NCBI GenBank assembly: GCA_947458585.1
Contig: CANGYY010000006.1
Span: forward strand, 1-64,000
DNA: 64,000 nt
Direction: 5' to 3'
Source of the DNA: Cyclobacteriaceae bacterium
Lineage (GTDB): Bacteria > Bacteroidota > Bacteroidia > Cytophagales > Cyclobacteriaceae
A program made the position numbers and the translations under genes. This document shows positions 7,910-17,834 of this stretch, piece after piece (position 1 is the stretch's first letter; each line of letters opens with the position of its first letter). The notes below the pieces were generated by a model that did not search any database, had not been told where the DNA came from, and saw only the letters and a program-made list of their open reading frames with translations.

Positions 7910-10689
7910 TAGCGAAGGAGTTGAATGGTTCCTTTCAGCGTTTGCTGTTTTTTGCTTGGGTCGACCACATCGAAATACACTGTTCCTGAATAGTAGTAGG
8001 TGCCTGCTGGAAGTTCATTTCCACTTTTGTCTTTGCCATCCCATCGAATAAAAGGATCATTCTCGGTAGCACTTTGACTTGCATAGCTGTATACCTCAGC
8101 TCCCCAGCGATTGACGATAAAGAGCTCTACCTTAGTTACAAATCTTGGGCATTTTGAAAAAGGATTGTCAAAAGCCATGAAGGTGTCGTTGAGCCCATCG
8201 CTATTGGGGGAAAATGCATTCGGCAGGAGGTAATTGGGGCAGTTGTCTACGCACACCACATTGCTCTTTGGACTTTCATTGCCTGACCGGTCTACGGCTG
8301 TCAGGTAGTAGCAGCCCTTGTAGTTTGGCAGGTTTTGAAGTGTGGTACGGAGTTGCTGGGCAGTAAATTGGCCTATTCGGGTAAAGGTTCCGTCTGGAGT
8401 GCCTTCTGGATTAAAATACAATCGATATCCGCTCAACTCATCGTCGCAATTGCCACTGAAATTAGGCTTCCAACTCAATTCATGTACGTAGGTAATGGTA
8501 CCGCAGGCTTCTTCTGAAACATATTCCGTGCATTCTGGGCCATCGAAGGTCAACACCGGTGCACATGGGAGGCGATTGTCATCTGGCTTGGCACAGATGA
8601 TTTGAGATCGGTTTTCTAAAGGATACACTAACCCGGGTACATTGTAGGCCCCTTTGGTAATGACGTAGTAGCAATACTCCAGGTCCTTCTTCAATTTGAC
8701 CCCATTGAAGCTTCCATTATCCAGGAAAAGAAATCCTTTTTGGGTTACATCAACCTCGGCAATTTTAACAAAATTGGCCGCATCCGATGCTGCAGCATCT
8801 GTGCGATTGCGGTAGACCTCGTGTTTGTATTGGGCAATGGAATTGTTCCATGGAACAGTAAATGCCCATTTCAATTCGATGGCTTCATTGATGATTGTAG
8901 GTTCAAGCCGAACAGACGAAGCCTTTGAGGAGGTGTCTACCTTGGTGTTTCCATCCCAGAGCACCACTTTGTAATTGTACACCAGGTTTTTGGTATTCAA
9001 CTTTTTATCGGTGAATAAGGTGTCCGCCGTTTTTCCAAGAGAAATTCGGTTTTGGGATCCCGTGAATCCTTCACTTCGGATCAATTCGTAGGAATATGGG
9101 CCCGGAAATTGGGTTTTATCCAGATCGTAGGGAGGTGTCCATTTGACAAAGATTTCCCCATTTTGATCATCTGTAGCGGTGATGCTCACGTTGGTCAATA
9201 GGGGTACATCCACATCAATGGTGATGCAAATTTCTTCGGATACAATACTTTCTCCGAGTCTAGGTGTGGGGAATGCCGCCACGAGTCGGTAACAGTAGGT
9301 ATTGCCTGGGGCCAATCCCACACCACCATTGGTGTCTGTGAAGGAAAACGTGGTCATGTTGGTGGTGCCGACCAATTCATAGCCTGCTCTGATTCCTGTT
9401 TCACAAGAGTCCGGTTCGTAAGGATCCGAATTGATTCTTCGCCATACCTGCATTTCTTGTGCGGAATTAGCGCAGGCATAAGGTTCCCAGCTTACTTTCA
9501 CGGTCCTACCCGGTAGTTGCTCCAGTTCATCCCAAACGGGAGGAGGACCAATTACTTTGATTTTCCAGGTTTGAATATCGACTAATTTGGGCCCTGAGCG
9601 GGGTTGATCGGTGATGCGCACGCGAACCTCATATTCTCGCTCCCGTACATGGTTGCAGACCGTTTGCCAGTTAAAGTTCACAATTCCCGGCTGAGGCTGG
9701 AACCTGTTTTCTGGCCTGTAGGTGGCAGGAGAAACATTGATTTCCATGGGCTCACCAAAAACTTCAATCTTGATGGGGTCACCATCTGCATCTTCGCCTT
9801 GGATGATCTCCTGGATCCGCGTTCCTGCCACCACGCAGAGGTCAGGGGGGAGGATCAATTTGGGACGTTTGTTGTTGGAATTTTCGATGATGATCTGCAT
9901 GTCCCGGACCACGTAGCCGATTTCCACAAATTTTCCCTCGATTTTTCGCCATTCCGTGATACGCAAGGCTACGTTGAACTGGCCTGCAGTGCCAGGAGCG
10001 TCCCAGACTAGGTCTCCAAAAAGTGGATCTACTCGTAAAAAAGCGGGCACGGAACCATCTTCACGTCTCTTGCTAAACTCTGCGATAGATGGATCTCTGT
10101 AATTATTGACTACCCGCTCAAATCCCTGCTTTGGGATGTCCAATCGGTAGGAAAGGCTATCTCCATCGGGGTCGTAAGCCCCTGGATTGTGAATGTACCG
10201 AATATTGACCGCTCCATTGTCCACCGGAGGAATGGTCAGTACGGGTGAATTGTTGACTCCGATAAAGGGGTCAATTGTGATTTCGGTCTCCACATAAAAG
10301 GGGGTGTCCACCGAATTATCCATGTTGAGCGTCAGGTCGTTTCGGTTGAATTCCAGAAATCGAATCTTGTACTTGCCCGGACCTTGAAAGGTATGGGTGA
10401 TGACAAAGGTGTTTTTCTCGATCATATCCCCTAGATCTTCAACCAGCGAAAAATCACTTTTTGTATTGAGCTGCTCTTCTCGACCATCTCCAAAATTGAT
10501 CCGTCCAGGACCAAAGACTACTGAGGAGCGGGTATCTGTATAACCTACTACGGTGATTCGGTAGGTGAGCGTCTGCACCGATATCCGTTCTGCGATGATT
10601 TCCCCTGCACGGATGTGGGTAGCCCATGCATTGGTAAAGGCTGAAAAAAACGAGATGCAAAAAAGGATAAAATAAATTCTAAGCTTCAT
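7909..10689 (-). CDS. Large secreted protein with type IX (gliding-motility-associated, CHU_C) sorting domain
   Basis: A signal peptide (MKLRIYFILFCISFFSAFTN) precedes a long extracellular region with several fibronectin type III/Ig-like modules. Examples are the segments around IPPVDNGAVNIRY, WKIKVIGPPPVWDEL and ITATDDQNGEIFVKW. The C-terminal 90 or so residues are the B-type T9SS sorting domain, with NAFSPNSDGLNDTF, NRWGAEVY, WDGKDKSGNELPAGTYYY and the terminal KGTIQLLR. The protein should therefore cross the outer membrane through the gliding/PorSS machinery and be displayed or released. The start chosen is the Met directly before the signal; a Met 16 codons upstream (10737) exists. I see no enzymatic motif, and an adhesin or structural role is a guess. 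Confidence 0.88.
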   Translation of the reverse strand: MKLRIYFILFCISFFSAFTNAWATHIRAGEIIAERISVQTLTYRITVVGYTDTRSSVVFGPGRINFGDGREEQLNTKSDFSLVEDLGDMIEKNTFVITHTFQGPGKYKIRFLEFNRNDLTLNMDNSVDTPFYVETEITIDPFIGVNNSPVLTIPPVDNGAVNIRYIHNPGAYDPDGDSLSYRLDIPKQGFERVVNNYRDPSIAEFSKRREDGSVPAFLRVDPLFGDLVWDAPGTAGQFNVALRITEWRKIEGKFVEIGYVVRDMQIIIENSNNKRPKLILPPDLCVVAGTRIQEIIQGEDADGDPIKIEVFGEPMEINVSPATYRPENRFQPQPGIVNFNWQTVCNHVREREYEVRVRITDQPRSGPKLVDIQTWKIKVIGPPPVWDELEQLPGRTVKVSWEPYACANSAQEMQVWRRINSDPYEPDSCETGIRAGYELVGTTNMTTFSFTDTNGGVGLAPGNTYCYRLVAAFPTPRLGESIVSEEICITIDVDVPLLTNVSITATDDQNGEIFVKWTPPYDLDKTQFPGPYSYELIRSEGFTGSQNRISLGKTADTLFTDKKLNTKNLVYNYKVVLWDGNTKVDTSSKASSVRLEPTIINEAIELKWAFTVPWNNSIAQYKHEVYRNRTDAAASDAANFVKIAEVDVTQKGFLFLDNGSFNGVKLKKDLEYCYYVITKGAYNVPGLVYPLENRSQIICAKPDDNRLPCAPVLTFDGPECTEYVSEEACGTITYVHELSWKPNFSGNCDDELSGYRLYFNPEGTPDGTFTRIGQFTAQQLRTTLQNLPNYKGCYYLTAVDRSGNESPKSNVVCVDNCPNYLLPNAFSPNSDGLNDTFMAFDNPFSKCPRFVTKVELFIVNRWGAEVYSYASQSATENDPFIRWDGKDKSGNELPAGTYYYSGTVYFDVVDPSKKQQTLKGTIQLLR

Positions 10690-10929
10690 ATCGGTCAAGG
10701 TGACTAATCTATTCGTTAAAAACGCAAGTTGAGGCATGCTGTTGACTTGGCGAATTCCCTCAAATTAATCTATGTATACGAAGTAAATGGAAGTAAGGAG
10801 AAAAACCGTCAAAAATTAAAACAATAAAATTGAACAGACTGTTGGAGCCGAAGAAAAATTAAGTTTGATACCTAGTTTGGTTTACCTTATTTAGAATCAT
10901 TTAAAATAATAAAGTGGGTCTTGCATACA

Positions 10930-10960
10930 TTGGATACTAGTCTTCTCAGATGTAAATTTG
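10930..10960 (+). promoter_or_regulatory. Candidate Bacteroidota-type promoter of sdhCAB
   Basis: TTG at 10930-10932 and TAAATTTG at 10953-10960 match the -33 TTG and -7 TAnnTTTG elements with a 20-base spacer. The start codon of sdhC lies 49 bases downstream, giving a leader of roughly 40 bases. Confidence 0.6.
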
Positions 10961-11009
10961 GCCACCTGAATAGCAAAACCACTTCGTTTTAAACTAATCT
11001 TTACCATTT

Positions 11010-11699
11010 ATGACTTGGGTTACCAAAACCTTGAATAGCACCCTAGGAAGAAAATTGATCATGGCCCTTACTGGCCTCTTCCTAATCCTGTTTTTGACAG
11101 GTCACGTGTCCGGAAATTTGCTTCTATTTAAAGGAGACGGAGGTCAGGCATTTAACATGTATGCCAAGTTTATGACCACCAACCCAGCGGTGAAACTCTT
11201 GTCCTACCTGACTTATATTTCGGTGATTGGACACATCGTCTATTCCATTTTCTTGACTCAGCACAACAAGTCTGCAAGACCAGTGTCTTACTCTACTTCC
11301 AATGGCAGTAGCAATAGCGCTTGGTCTTCACGCAACATGGGGGTATTGGGAACTATCATTCTAATTTTCTTGGTAGTTCACCTACAAGGATTCTGGGCAA
11401 AAATGCACTGGGGAGAAATTCCCATGGTGACCTATGAAGGAGAAGAATACAAAAACTTGTACCTCATTGTCAGTGAAGCCTTCAAGCAAGTATGGCTGGT
11501 AGCCTTATACGTGGTTTCCATGATCTTTTTAGGATTTCACCTTTCCCATGGTTTTGCTTCTGCATTCCAAACCTTAGGTCTTAACCATAAAAAATATTCA
11601 CCAGCCATCAAGGCAGTGGGAATGGTTTACTGCATTCTGGTACCTGCATTGTTTGCAGCCATGCCTCTCTACATTCACTTCACTAGCTATACTAAATAG
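11010..11699 (+). CDS. sdhC: Succinate dehydrogenase cytochrome b558 subunit
   Basis: The single membrane-anchor subunit of a B. subtilis/Bacteroides-type complex II, with about five transmembrane helices that carry two b hemes. Visible features are STLGRKLIMALTGLFLILFLTGHVSGN (first helix and a His ligand), ISVIGHIVYSIFLTQH, VVHLQGFWAKMHWG and MIFLGFHLSHGFASAFQTLG. The 229-residue length is normal. It opens the sdhCAB operon and ends 6 bases before sdhA. The absence of a separate sdhD is expected for this type of enzyme. Depending on quinone and growth conditions the complex could also reduce fumarate. Confidence 0.93.
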   Translation: MTWVTKTLNSTLGRKLIMALTGLFLILFLTGHVSGNLLLFKGDGGQAFNMYAKFMTTNPAVKLLSYLTYISVIGHIVYSIFLTQHNKSARPVSYSTSNGSSNSAWSSRNMGVLGTIILIFLVVHLQGFWAKMHWGEIPMVTYEGEEYKNLYLIVSEAFKQVWLVALYVVSMIFLGFHLSHGFASAFQTLGLNHKKYSPAIKAVGMVYCILVPALFAAMPLYIHFTSYTK

Positions 11700-11705
11700 T
11701 CCCCT

Positions 11706-13640
11706 ATGATACTAGATTCCAAAATACCTGCTGGTCCTTTGGCAGAAAAATGGACTAAGCATAAGTTTTCAAGCAAGCTCGTCAATCCAGCCAACAAGCG
11801 TAAGTACGACGTCATTGTCGTAGGAACTGGTTTGGCAGGGGCATCTGCAGCAGCTTCCCTAGCGGAATTGGGTTACAATGTGAAGGCATTTTGCTTTCAG
11901 GATAGCCCAAGAAGAGCGCACTCCATTGCAGCTCAAGGAGGGATCAATGCAGCCAAGAACTATCAAAACGACGGGGACTCCATTTACAGACTTTTCTACG
12001 ACACCATCAAGGGTGGAGATTACCGCGCTCGTGAGGGTAACGTGTACCGCTTGGCAGAGGTGTCTGTCAAAATCATTGATCAATGCGTGGCACAAGGGGT
12101 TCCTTTCGCTCGAGAATATGGAGGACTTTTGGCCAACCGTTCATTCGGGGGTGCTCAAGTGTCTCGTACCTTCTACGCCCGTGGTCAAACAGGACAGCAA
12201 CTCTTATTGGGTGCCTATTCCGCTTTGAGCCGTCAGGTAGCCAATGGAAAAGTGAAATTATTTCCACGTACAGAGATGATGGACGTGGTGGTCATTGATG
12301 GCCAAGCCAAAGGAATTGTGACCCGTAACTTGATCACTGGAGCAGTGGAAACCCATGCAGCACATGCTGTGCTCTTGTGTACTGGTGGTTATGGCAACGT
12401 ATTTTTCCTTTCGACCAATGCCATGGGATCCAACGTGACTGCGGCATGGAGAGCACACAAGCGCGGGGCATTTTTTGCCAACCCTTGCTTTACACAGATT
12501 CACCCAACTTGTATCCCAGTATCGGGAGATCATCAGTCCAAGTTGACCTTGATGTCTGAATCTCTTCGTAACGATGGACGCGTGTGGGTGCCTGCTACGC
12601 AAGAGATAGCGGAGAAACTTAGAAAAGGACAAATCAAAGCAAACGATATCAAAGAAGAGGACCGCGACTATTTCTTGGAGCGCAAGTATCCTTCTTTCGG
12701 TAACCTAGTGCCTCGTGACGTGGCTTCTCGTAATGCCAAATACGTGTGTGATGAAGGTCGTGGCGTAAACGAAACAGGAGAAGCAGTATTCCTAGACTTC
12801 CGCGATGCGATCAAGCGAGATACGCGTAAGATTATTGAACAGAAGTATGGCAACCTCTTCGATATGTACAAGCAGATCACTGGAGAGGATCCTTACGAAA
12901 TGCCAATGATGATCTATCCAGCGGTGCACTACACCATGGGTGGACTTTGGGTGGATTACAATTTGATGACTACCGTTCCTGGCTTGTATGCCTTGGGTGA
13001 AGCCAACTTCTCCGAGCACGGAGCCAACCGTCTGGGTGCCTCAGCTTTGATGCAAGGTCTTGCAGATGGGTATTTTGTAATTCCTTACACCGTAGGGGAT
13101 TATTTGGCTCAGCTTGCCCCAACCAAAGTGGACGAAAATCATCCTGAATTTGCTCGTGCAAAAGAAGAAGTGAAGCAAGGAATTGAGCGTCTTTTGAAAA
13201 TCAATGGCAACAAGCCAGTGGATTACTTCCACAAAAGATTGGGTAAGATTATGTGGGATAAGTGCGGTATGGCCCGAACAGAGGTTGGATTGAAGGAAGC
13301 CAAAGCAGACATTCAAGCCTTGAAAAAGGAGTTTTGGTCGAATGTGAAGGTGTTGGGCACCAATGAGGAGCTCAACCAAACCCTCGAGAAAGCAAACCGT
13401 GTGGCGGATTTCTTAGAGCTTGGTGAATTGATGGTAGATGATGCCTTGAACAGAAACGAATCCTGTGGAGGTCACTTCCGTGAAGAATACCAAACTCCTG
13501 ATGGAGAAGCCTTACGTGACGATGAGAATTTCGCTTACGTGGCTGCATGGAAATACCTCGGTGAAGGAAAAGAGGAAGAGTTAGTCAAAGAAGAATTGGT
13601 CTTTGAAAATGTGAAACTCACCCAGCGTTCCTATAAATAA
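11706..13640 (+). CDS. sdhA: Succinate dehydrogenase/fumarate reductase flavoprotein subunit
   Basis: The 644-residue catalytic flavoprotein oxidises succinate to fumarate. It shows the FAD dinucleotide fold ([19 protein letters not shown]), the covalent-FAD attachment region [15 protein letters not shown], and the active-site segment around QIHPTCIP. Further family segments are [33 protein letters not shown] and the C-terminal [19 protein letters not shown]. It is membrane-associated on the cytoplasmic side through SdhC and SdhB. The gene follows sdhC by six bases. The length and domain order are as in Bacteroidota homologues. Confidence 0.96.
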   Translation: MILDSKIPAGPLAEKWTKHKFSSKLVNPANKRKYDVIVVGTGLAGASAAASLAELGYNVKAFCFQDSPRRAHSIAAQGGINAAKNYQNDGDSIYRLFYDTIKGGDYRAREGNVYRLAEVSVKIIDQCVAQGVPFAREYGGLLANRSFGGAQVSRTFYARGQTGQQLLLGAYSALSRQVANGKVKLFPRTEMMDVVVIDGQAKGIVTRNLITGAVETHAAHAVLLCTGGYGNVFFLSTNAMGSNVTAAWRAHKRGAFFANPCFTQIHPTCIPVSGDHQSKLTLMSESLRNDGRVWVPATQEIAEKLRKGQIKANDIKEEDRDYFLERKYPSFGNLVPRDVASRNAKYVCDEGRGVNETGEAVFLDFRDAIKRDTRKIIEQKYGNLFDMYKQITGEDPYEMPMMIYPAVHYTMGGLWVDYNLMTTVPGLYALGEANFSEHGANRLGASALMQGLADGYFVIPYTVGDYLAQLAPTKVDENHPEFARAKEEVKQGIERLLKINGNKPVDYFHKRLGKIMWDKCGMARTEVGLKEAKADIQALKKEFWSNVKVLGTNEELNQTLEKANRVADFLELGELMVDDALNRNESCGGHFREEYQTPDGEALRDDENFAYVAAWKYLGEGKEEELVKEELVFENVKLTQRSYK

Positions 13641-13742
13641 GTTGTAGACAATCACTTCAAGTTGAGTGGCTTTGGGCTTTTTTCTTTCGTAGAAACTAGA
13701 AAATCCAAAGTTCTTGACCCAAAATAAAACTAGCGTAGACAG

Positions 13743-14492
13743 ATGAAATTGACTTTAAAAATCTGGAGACAGAAAAATGCGGCAGACAAAGGGGGATTCG
13801 CTACCTACGTAGCAGACCATGTGTCTAAGGACATGTCTTTTTTGGAAATGTTGGACGTCTTGAATGACCAACTGACCGAAAAAGGAGAAGATCCGGTCCA
13901 TTTTGATCACGACTGCCGCGAGGGAATCTGCGGAATGTGCTCTTTGTACATCAATGGTAAACCACATGGTCCGCAACAGACTACTACTTGTCAGTTGCAC
14001 ATGCGTTCCTTCTCAGATGGGGAGACCATTACCATCGAACCTTGGAGAGCAAAAGCCTTCCCTGTAGTAAAGGACTTGGTAGTCAATCGCTCTGCCTTTG
14101 ATCGCATCATTCAGGCTGGAGGCTATGTGTCTGTAAACACCGGCGGGGTACCTGATGCCAACGAGATTCCAATCCCAAAAACTGTGGCAGATCTTGCCAT
14201 GGATGCAGCCCAGTGTATCGGTTGCGGTGCCTGCGTGGCAGCTTGTAAAAATGCTTCGGCCATGCTATTCACTTCTGCCAAAGTTTCCCAGTTGGCCCTA
14301 TTGCCACAAGGACAGGTAGAGCGCAAGACAAGAGCGGAAAAAATGGTGGCTCAGATGGATGCAGAAGGTTTCGGAGCTTGTACCAATACGGGTGCTTGTG
14401 AGGCAGAATGTCCAAAAGGTATTTCCATCACCAATATCGCACGCATGAATCGTGAATACTTCTCTGCGGTAGCGAGCAGCGATAACATGTAA
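13743..14492 (+). CDS. sdhB: Succinate dehydrogenase/fumarate reductase iron-sulfur subunit
   Basis: This subunit links the flavin to the quinone site. The N-terminal ferredoxin domain holds the [2Fe-2S] ligands in CREGICGMC and a later Cys (QQTTTCQLH). The C-terminal domain has [11 protein letters not shown] and [14 protein letters not shown], which supply the ligands of the [4Fe-4S] and [3Fe-4S] clusters. The length of 249 residues is typical. A 102-base gap separates it from sdhA, longer than the other operon gaps, but no terminator is evident there, so co-transcription is likely. A strong hairpin follows. Confidence 0.96.
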   Translation: MKLTLKIWRQKNAADKGGFATYVADHVSKDMSFLEMLDVLNDQLTEKGEDPVHFDHDCREGICGMCSLYINGKPHGPQQTTTCQLHMRSFSDGETITIEPWRAKAFPVVKDLVVNRSAFDRIIQAGGYVSVNTGGVPDANEIPIPKTVADLAMDAAQCIGCGACVAACKNASAMLFTSAKVSQLALLPQGQVERKTRAEKMVAQMDAEGFGACTNTGACEAECPKGISITNIARMNREYFSAVASSDNM

Positions 14493-14509
14493 TCTTCTGA
14501 TGACAATTG

Positions 14510-14537
14510 AAAAGGGCAGGTGTAAACCTGCCCTTTT
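14510..14537. terminator. Bidirectional terminator after sdhB
   Basis: AAAAGGGCAGG, loop TGTAAA, CCTGCCCTTTTTT. It separates convergent sdhB and the diheme cytochrome gene, whose stop codon directly follows. Confidence 0.9.
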
Positions 14538-15638
14538 TTATTTCTTCTCCATCTGATTGATCCACTCTCGGATGAGGGCCACTCCCTCCGCGTGGATGCT
14601 GGTTCTCCCTAGTTCAGGCATGGCTACACCGATTTCGGTAGAATTCATGCGATGCAAAAGAATGGAAGCATCTCCATCACCAGGGACAATGTCGTAGGTA
14701 TGTGAACCAGAACCCTTTCCAGCGGCTACGGGGGTTTTATACACCCCTAGCTTCAAGGGGTCTTTTTGTCCATAGGTAAGAAATAGTCCGGATGTACTTG
14801 CAGGACCCTCTGCGCGATGGCAATGGGAGCAGTTGATATCTAGGTAGGCCATGGCCCGATCGTCTAAGGCTTGACTTTGGTCCTCGTAGTTAACGAGTGC
14901 TGGATGTGCCGATTGGCCTTCAAAACCGATCAATTTCCCTTGCTTGGTCCAATGCGCCAACTGGTTTTCAGTTCCGCTTTCGTAGCCATAATCATGGTTG
15001 AGGTGCCTGGTTTGTACGCCTAGAGGAGCAAGGGATTCATTTTTATTGTGGCAACTTTTGCATTGATTTTTGTTGGGAACGAGGTAGTTGATGACCTGCT
15101 CTTCGCCCGCTTGGTTGATGAAGCGAACTTCTTTTTCTGCGCCCACTACTTTCAGGACTGCATCTGTTTGCGATTCATTCCAAAGGTAAGGATAGGCTTC
15201 CCAGCCGCCTTCCTCATGAATCATCAAACGGGTTTCGATAATTCTTCGCTCTCCTTCTGGCTTTCTAAAATCTGCAGGGTAGTAGAAATTCTTGATCAAG
15301 ATTGTTCCCTGAGGCAAATTCAGTTCTTCACCGGCTAGACTAGCTTGTGATCCCACAGGAAGAGATACGAATCGACTTTTTAAAGCATAATCTGTAAATA
15401 AAGAGGACGCAGGTTGGTAGGGGAGAATGTGATCGTTCGGACTAAGAGATGCCATTTCTCCGGTAAAAAAGCCATAGGTGGATAGTCTACGATAGGGAAA
15501 TTTTCCATTTGCTTCCTCGGGAGCTAGGACCTCTTCCACCGATGCTGAGTTTACCTCCTCGCTCGCTTGTGGAGCACAAGAAGCCATCAGACCTAGCAAG
15601 AGAAAGAAAGTAAAAATTCGTTCAGCCGACCCACTCAT
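14538..15638 (-). CDS. SO2930-family diheme c-type cytochrome lipoprotein
   Basis: An exported lipoprotein (lipobox LMASC, Cys21) of 366 residues with two CxxCH heme sites, CKSCH and CSHCH, each followed by family-typical text. The layout (LSTYGFF, YQPASSLFTDYALKSRF, GTILIKNFYYP, LVPNKNQCKSCH, YLDINCSHCH) matches the HNE_0200/SO2930 family (TIGR03806 by recollection). That family is usually encoded next to a parallel beta-helix protein, as here: the upstream gene ends one base before this one starts. The two are presumably co-translated and work together in the periplasm or on a membrane surface. The electron donor and substrate are not known. Confidence 0.85.
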   Translation of the reverse strand: MSGSAERIFTFFLLLGLMASCAPQASEEVNSASVEEVLAPEEANGKFPYRRLSTYGFFTGEMASLSPNDHILPYQPASSLFTDYALKSRFVSLPVGSQASLAGEELNLPQGTILIKNFYYPADFRKPEGERRIIETRLMIHEEGGWEAYPYLWNESQTDAVLKVVGAEKEVRFINQAGEEQVINYLVPNKNQCKSCHNKNESLAPLGVQTRHLNHDYGYESGTENQLAHWTKQGKLIGFEGQSAHPALVNYEDQSQALDDRAMAYLDINCSHCHRAEGPASTSGLFLTYGQKDPLKLGVYKTPVAAGKGSGSHTYDIVPGDGDASILLHRMNSTEIGVAMPELGRTSIHAEGVALIREWINQMEKK

Positions 15639-15639
15639 A

Positions 15640-16941
15640 TTAATTGGTTCTCTTGGGTAAAGTTAGCGAAAGTTTGTCCCCTGAAGGACCATTGCATTTT
15701 TGGAAGGGGCTGGAATCGCTAAAGGAGTCAATGTTATCCTCGCCTTCCATCAGGTAGAAGCGGGTAAAGCGAAGAGACTCCATATTGGGCTCCTGGATGC
15801 AGATCCGCATGGGATTGCTATCAATGGAGGCGCTTACGGACTCATCCCAGATACCGTCGTAGATGATGTCTTGGGTTTTTAGCCATCCATGTGCATTGTA
15901 CAAACTCACCAGTTGACCGAGTTCTCGACTCAGGTCAGGAAGGCTAAACAAGGATCCCCTGTCGTAGCTATTGTCGTGCAGGTTGATGTCTGAGGTATAG
16001 GGAGACCAGTTGGGTGCTTCCGCTGGAAAGCCAGTCACTTGGTAGCTGGCAATCGCTACCCCGTAGGTCTTGTTGCGAAGGATGCGGTTGTTGAAAATCT
16101 CCACCTCTTTGGCTGCCAACAAGACAATTCCTGATCCAGGAGGGATCATGGTGACAGTATTGCCGTTAGGTCCATCCCCCAATGGGGTAGCAAAATTCTC
16201 GTGGTTGTTGTCCACAATGTCGTTGTCGTAGATGCGGGTTTGCCGACCATCTCCTTTGGGCAGACCTGGGAGGTTGAATACCAAAATTCCTCCCGCATTG
16301 TCTCGGGCTGTATTTCCATAGACTTCGGCGCGGTCACAGTTTTCGATTTCAATTCCTGCCACATTGCCAAAGGCTAGGGAGTTTTTGACCACAATGTCTT
16401 CAGATTGACCTACATAGATGCCGGCATCTTTGGAATGGGAGGCAATGCAGCTATCGATGACTACATTTTTGCACTGCACGGGATAGATGGCGTAGGTTCC
16501 GTTTTTGGATTTGTCTCCATTCGTCCATGTCACGTTGATTTTTCGAAAGGTGATTCCATCGGTATGTTGGGCTTTGATGCCATCTCCTGGTGCATCCTCA
16601 ATGCTCAGTTCTTCAATGGTAATGTCCTTGCCCACGATTTTCACCCCTTCTCCACCGGATTTCAACTCCCGAAATGAAAGCACTGTTTTGTCCATCCCAT
16701 CACCTTGGATTCGAATGGCCGTTTTGTTGTCTAGAATAAGTTGGGTTTTGAGTTCATAAAATCCTTCGGGAATTCGGATGGTGCTGGAGTCTTCTGCAAG
16801 AATAAAGGCTTCTACCAAGGCTTCTACTTCCTCCGGCGTGGCACGGCGCAACCCGGAACTGTCATAAGTTTGTTCGTCGGACTGGGTGCTGCAGCTAAAA
16901 AATAGGAGTGCAAAAGAAAAAAGAAGGAGGGGTCGAATCAT
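15640..16941 (-). CDS. Parallel beta-helix repeat lipoprotein (partner of the diheme cytochrome)
   Basis: A signal peptide with a lipobox (LLFFSC) is followed by a right-handed beta-helix. Stacked turns such as IRIQGDGMDKTVL, ITIEELSIEDAPGDGIKA, VVIDSCIASHSKDAGIYVGQ, IVVKNSLAFGNVAGIEIENC, AEVYGNTARDNAGGILVF and VEIFNNRILRNKTYGVAI show the repeat. Beta-helix proteins often bind or cleave polysaccharides, but I see no certain catalytic residues. It corresponds to TIGR03805 by recollection. The start chosen is MIRPLLLF; an upstream Met (16983) would put 14 polar residues before the signal. It is the first gene of a two-gene operon with the diheme cytochrome. Confidence 0.85.
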   Translation of the reverse strand: MIRPLLLFSFALLFFSCSTQSDEQTYDSSGLRRATPEEVEALVEAFILAEDSSTIRIPEGFYELKTQLILDNKTAIRIQGDGMDKTVLSFRELKSGGEGVKIVGKDITIEELSIEDAPGDGIKAQHTDGITFRKINVTWTNGDKSKNGTYAIYPVQCKNVVIDSCIASHSKDAGIYVGQSEDIVVKNSLAFGNVAGIEIENCDRAEVYGNTARDNAGGILVFNLPGLPKGDGRQTRIYDNDIVDNNHENFATPLGDGPNGNTVTMIPPGSGIVLLAAKEVEIFNNRILRNKTYGVAIASYQVTGFPAEAPNWSPYTSDINLHDNSYDRGSLFSLPDLSRELGQLVSLYNAHGWLKTQDIIYDGIWDESVSASIDSNPMRICIQEPNMESLRFTRFYLMEGEDNIDSFSDSSPFQKCNGPSGDKLSLTLPKRTN

Positions 16942-17236
16942 TTCGAATGAGGGGTGAGGGTGAATTCGCTTGATTGCCATCAATTGAAGACTTCAATGAA
17001 AATTCATTTCTGGAGTCTCAGCCTTTTCAGGTCGATCAAGGTGGGTTTGGGTTTTTAGTTAAGGAAGGAAATTTGAGAAAAATTGGGTGGGAATCCAAAT
17101 GGAAGCCCCATAGCTGAGGCGTTGAATGGTTAATTGTTTAGCCTGTGATCTTAAAATTCATAGAATAAAAAGGTGCTTCCACTTCGGATTTTACATTTCT
17201 TGTTTTAGTTTTAAGAAACTATTTATCGCCCCTGTT

Positions 17237-17827
17237 ATGAAAAAAGGACTTTTGATATTCGCATTTTTAACTTTTGCTGCTGCGGCTCAAGCCCAACTTG
17301 GTGTTCGTGCTGGTATTGGCTCCTCAAACTTCTCCAATGGAGATTCCCAACGTGCATTAACCTCCATTACGCGGTTTCATTTAGGAGCTTATTATGGATT
17401 AAAGGTAACCGAAAAGGTAACTATTGAGCCTGGGGCATTTTATTCAGGTAAAGGATACAAGACAATTCCATTAGGCACAACGGAAAATATTAAGGAGAGC
17501 CTTTCCTATTTGGATATCCCGGTTTTGGCTCGGTATGCTGTCACAAATGAATTCAATGTGTTTGCAGGTCCTCAGGCAGGTTTTTTACTTTCTCGAACCC
17601 GAACAGATAAAAATGGGAAGAATACGAATTCCGAACCGATTGGGGGGTATGAAGTAGGTGCTGTTTTTGGAGCAGGTTACCAATTGAATTCTGACCTGAA
17701 TCTTCAGCTAAGTTACGATTTTGGATTGTCCCCTTTCAACTATTACGATGTAGAGGTCAATAACACCGTATTCAAACTTTCGGTAGGGTATACTATCCCA
17801 TCCAAAATGAAAATTCTTCCGGAATAA
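17237..17827 (+). CDS. Outer-membrane beta-barrel protein, PorT-like family
   Basis: The signal peptide MKKGLLIFAFLTFAAAAQAQ is cleaved after AQAQ, followed by a roughly 175-residue barrel of alternating strands. LGVRAGIGSSNFS, YYGLKVTEKVTIEPGAFYSGKGYK, LSYLDIPVLARYAV, FNVFAGPQAGFLLS, YEVGAVFGAGYQL, LNLQLSYDFGL and FKLSVGYTI each fit a membrane strand. This is the common Bacteroidota outer_membrane_beta-barrel (PorT/OMP_b-brl_2) type. The start is the ATG before the signal; the open frame extends 37 codons further upstream without signal-like content. The protein sits in the outer membrane and its function is unknown. It converges on ruvC with a 7-base gap. Confidence 0.85.
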   Translation: MKKGLLIFAFLTFAAAAQAQLGVRAGIGSSNFSNGDSQRALTSITRFHLGAYYGLKVTEKVTIEPGAFYSGKGYKTIPLGTTENIKESLSYLDIPVLARYAVTNEFNVFAGPQAGFLLSRTRTDKNGKNTNSEPIGGYEVGAVFGAGYQLNSDLNLQLSYDFGLSPFNYYDVEVNNTVFKLSVGYTIPSKMKILPE

Positions 17828-17834
17828 GGGGGTC

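Noticed and set aside
11010-11699. Missing sdhD considered as a deletion
   Set aside because: A single five-helix cytochrome b subunit is normal for B. subtilis/Bacteroides-type complex II.
13641-13742. 102-base sdhA/sdhB gap considered as a terminator or hidden gene
   Set aside because: No stable hairpin with a T-run and no ORF of note is seen, so I treat it as an operon spacer.
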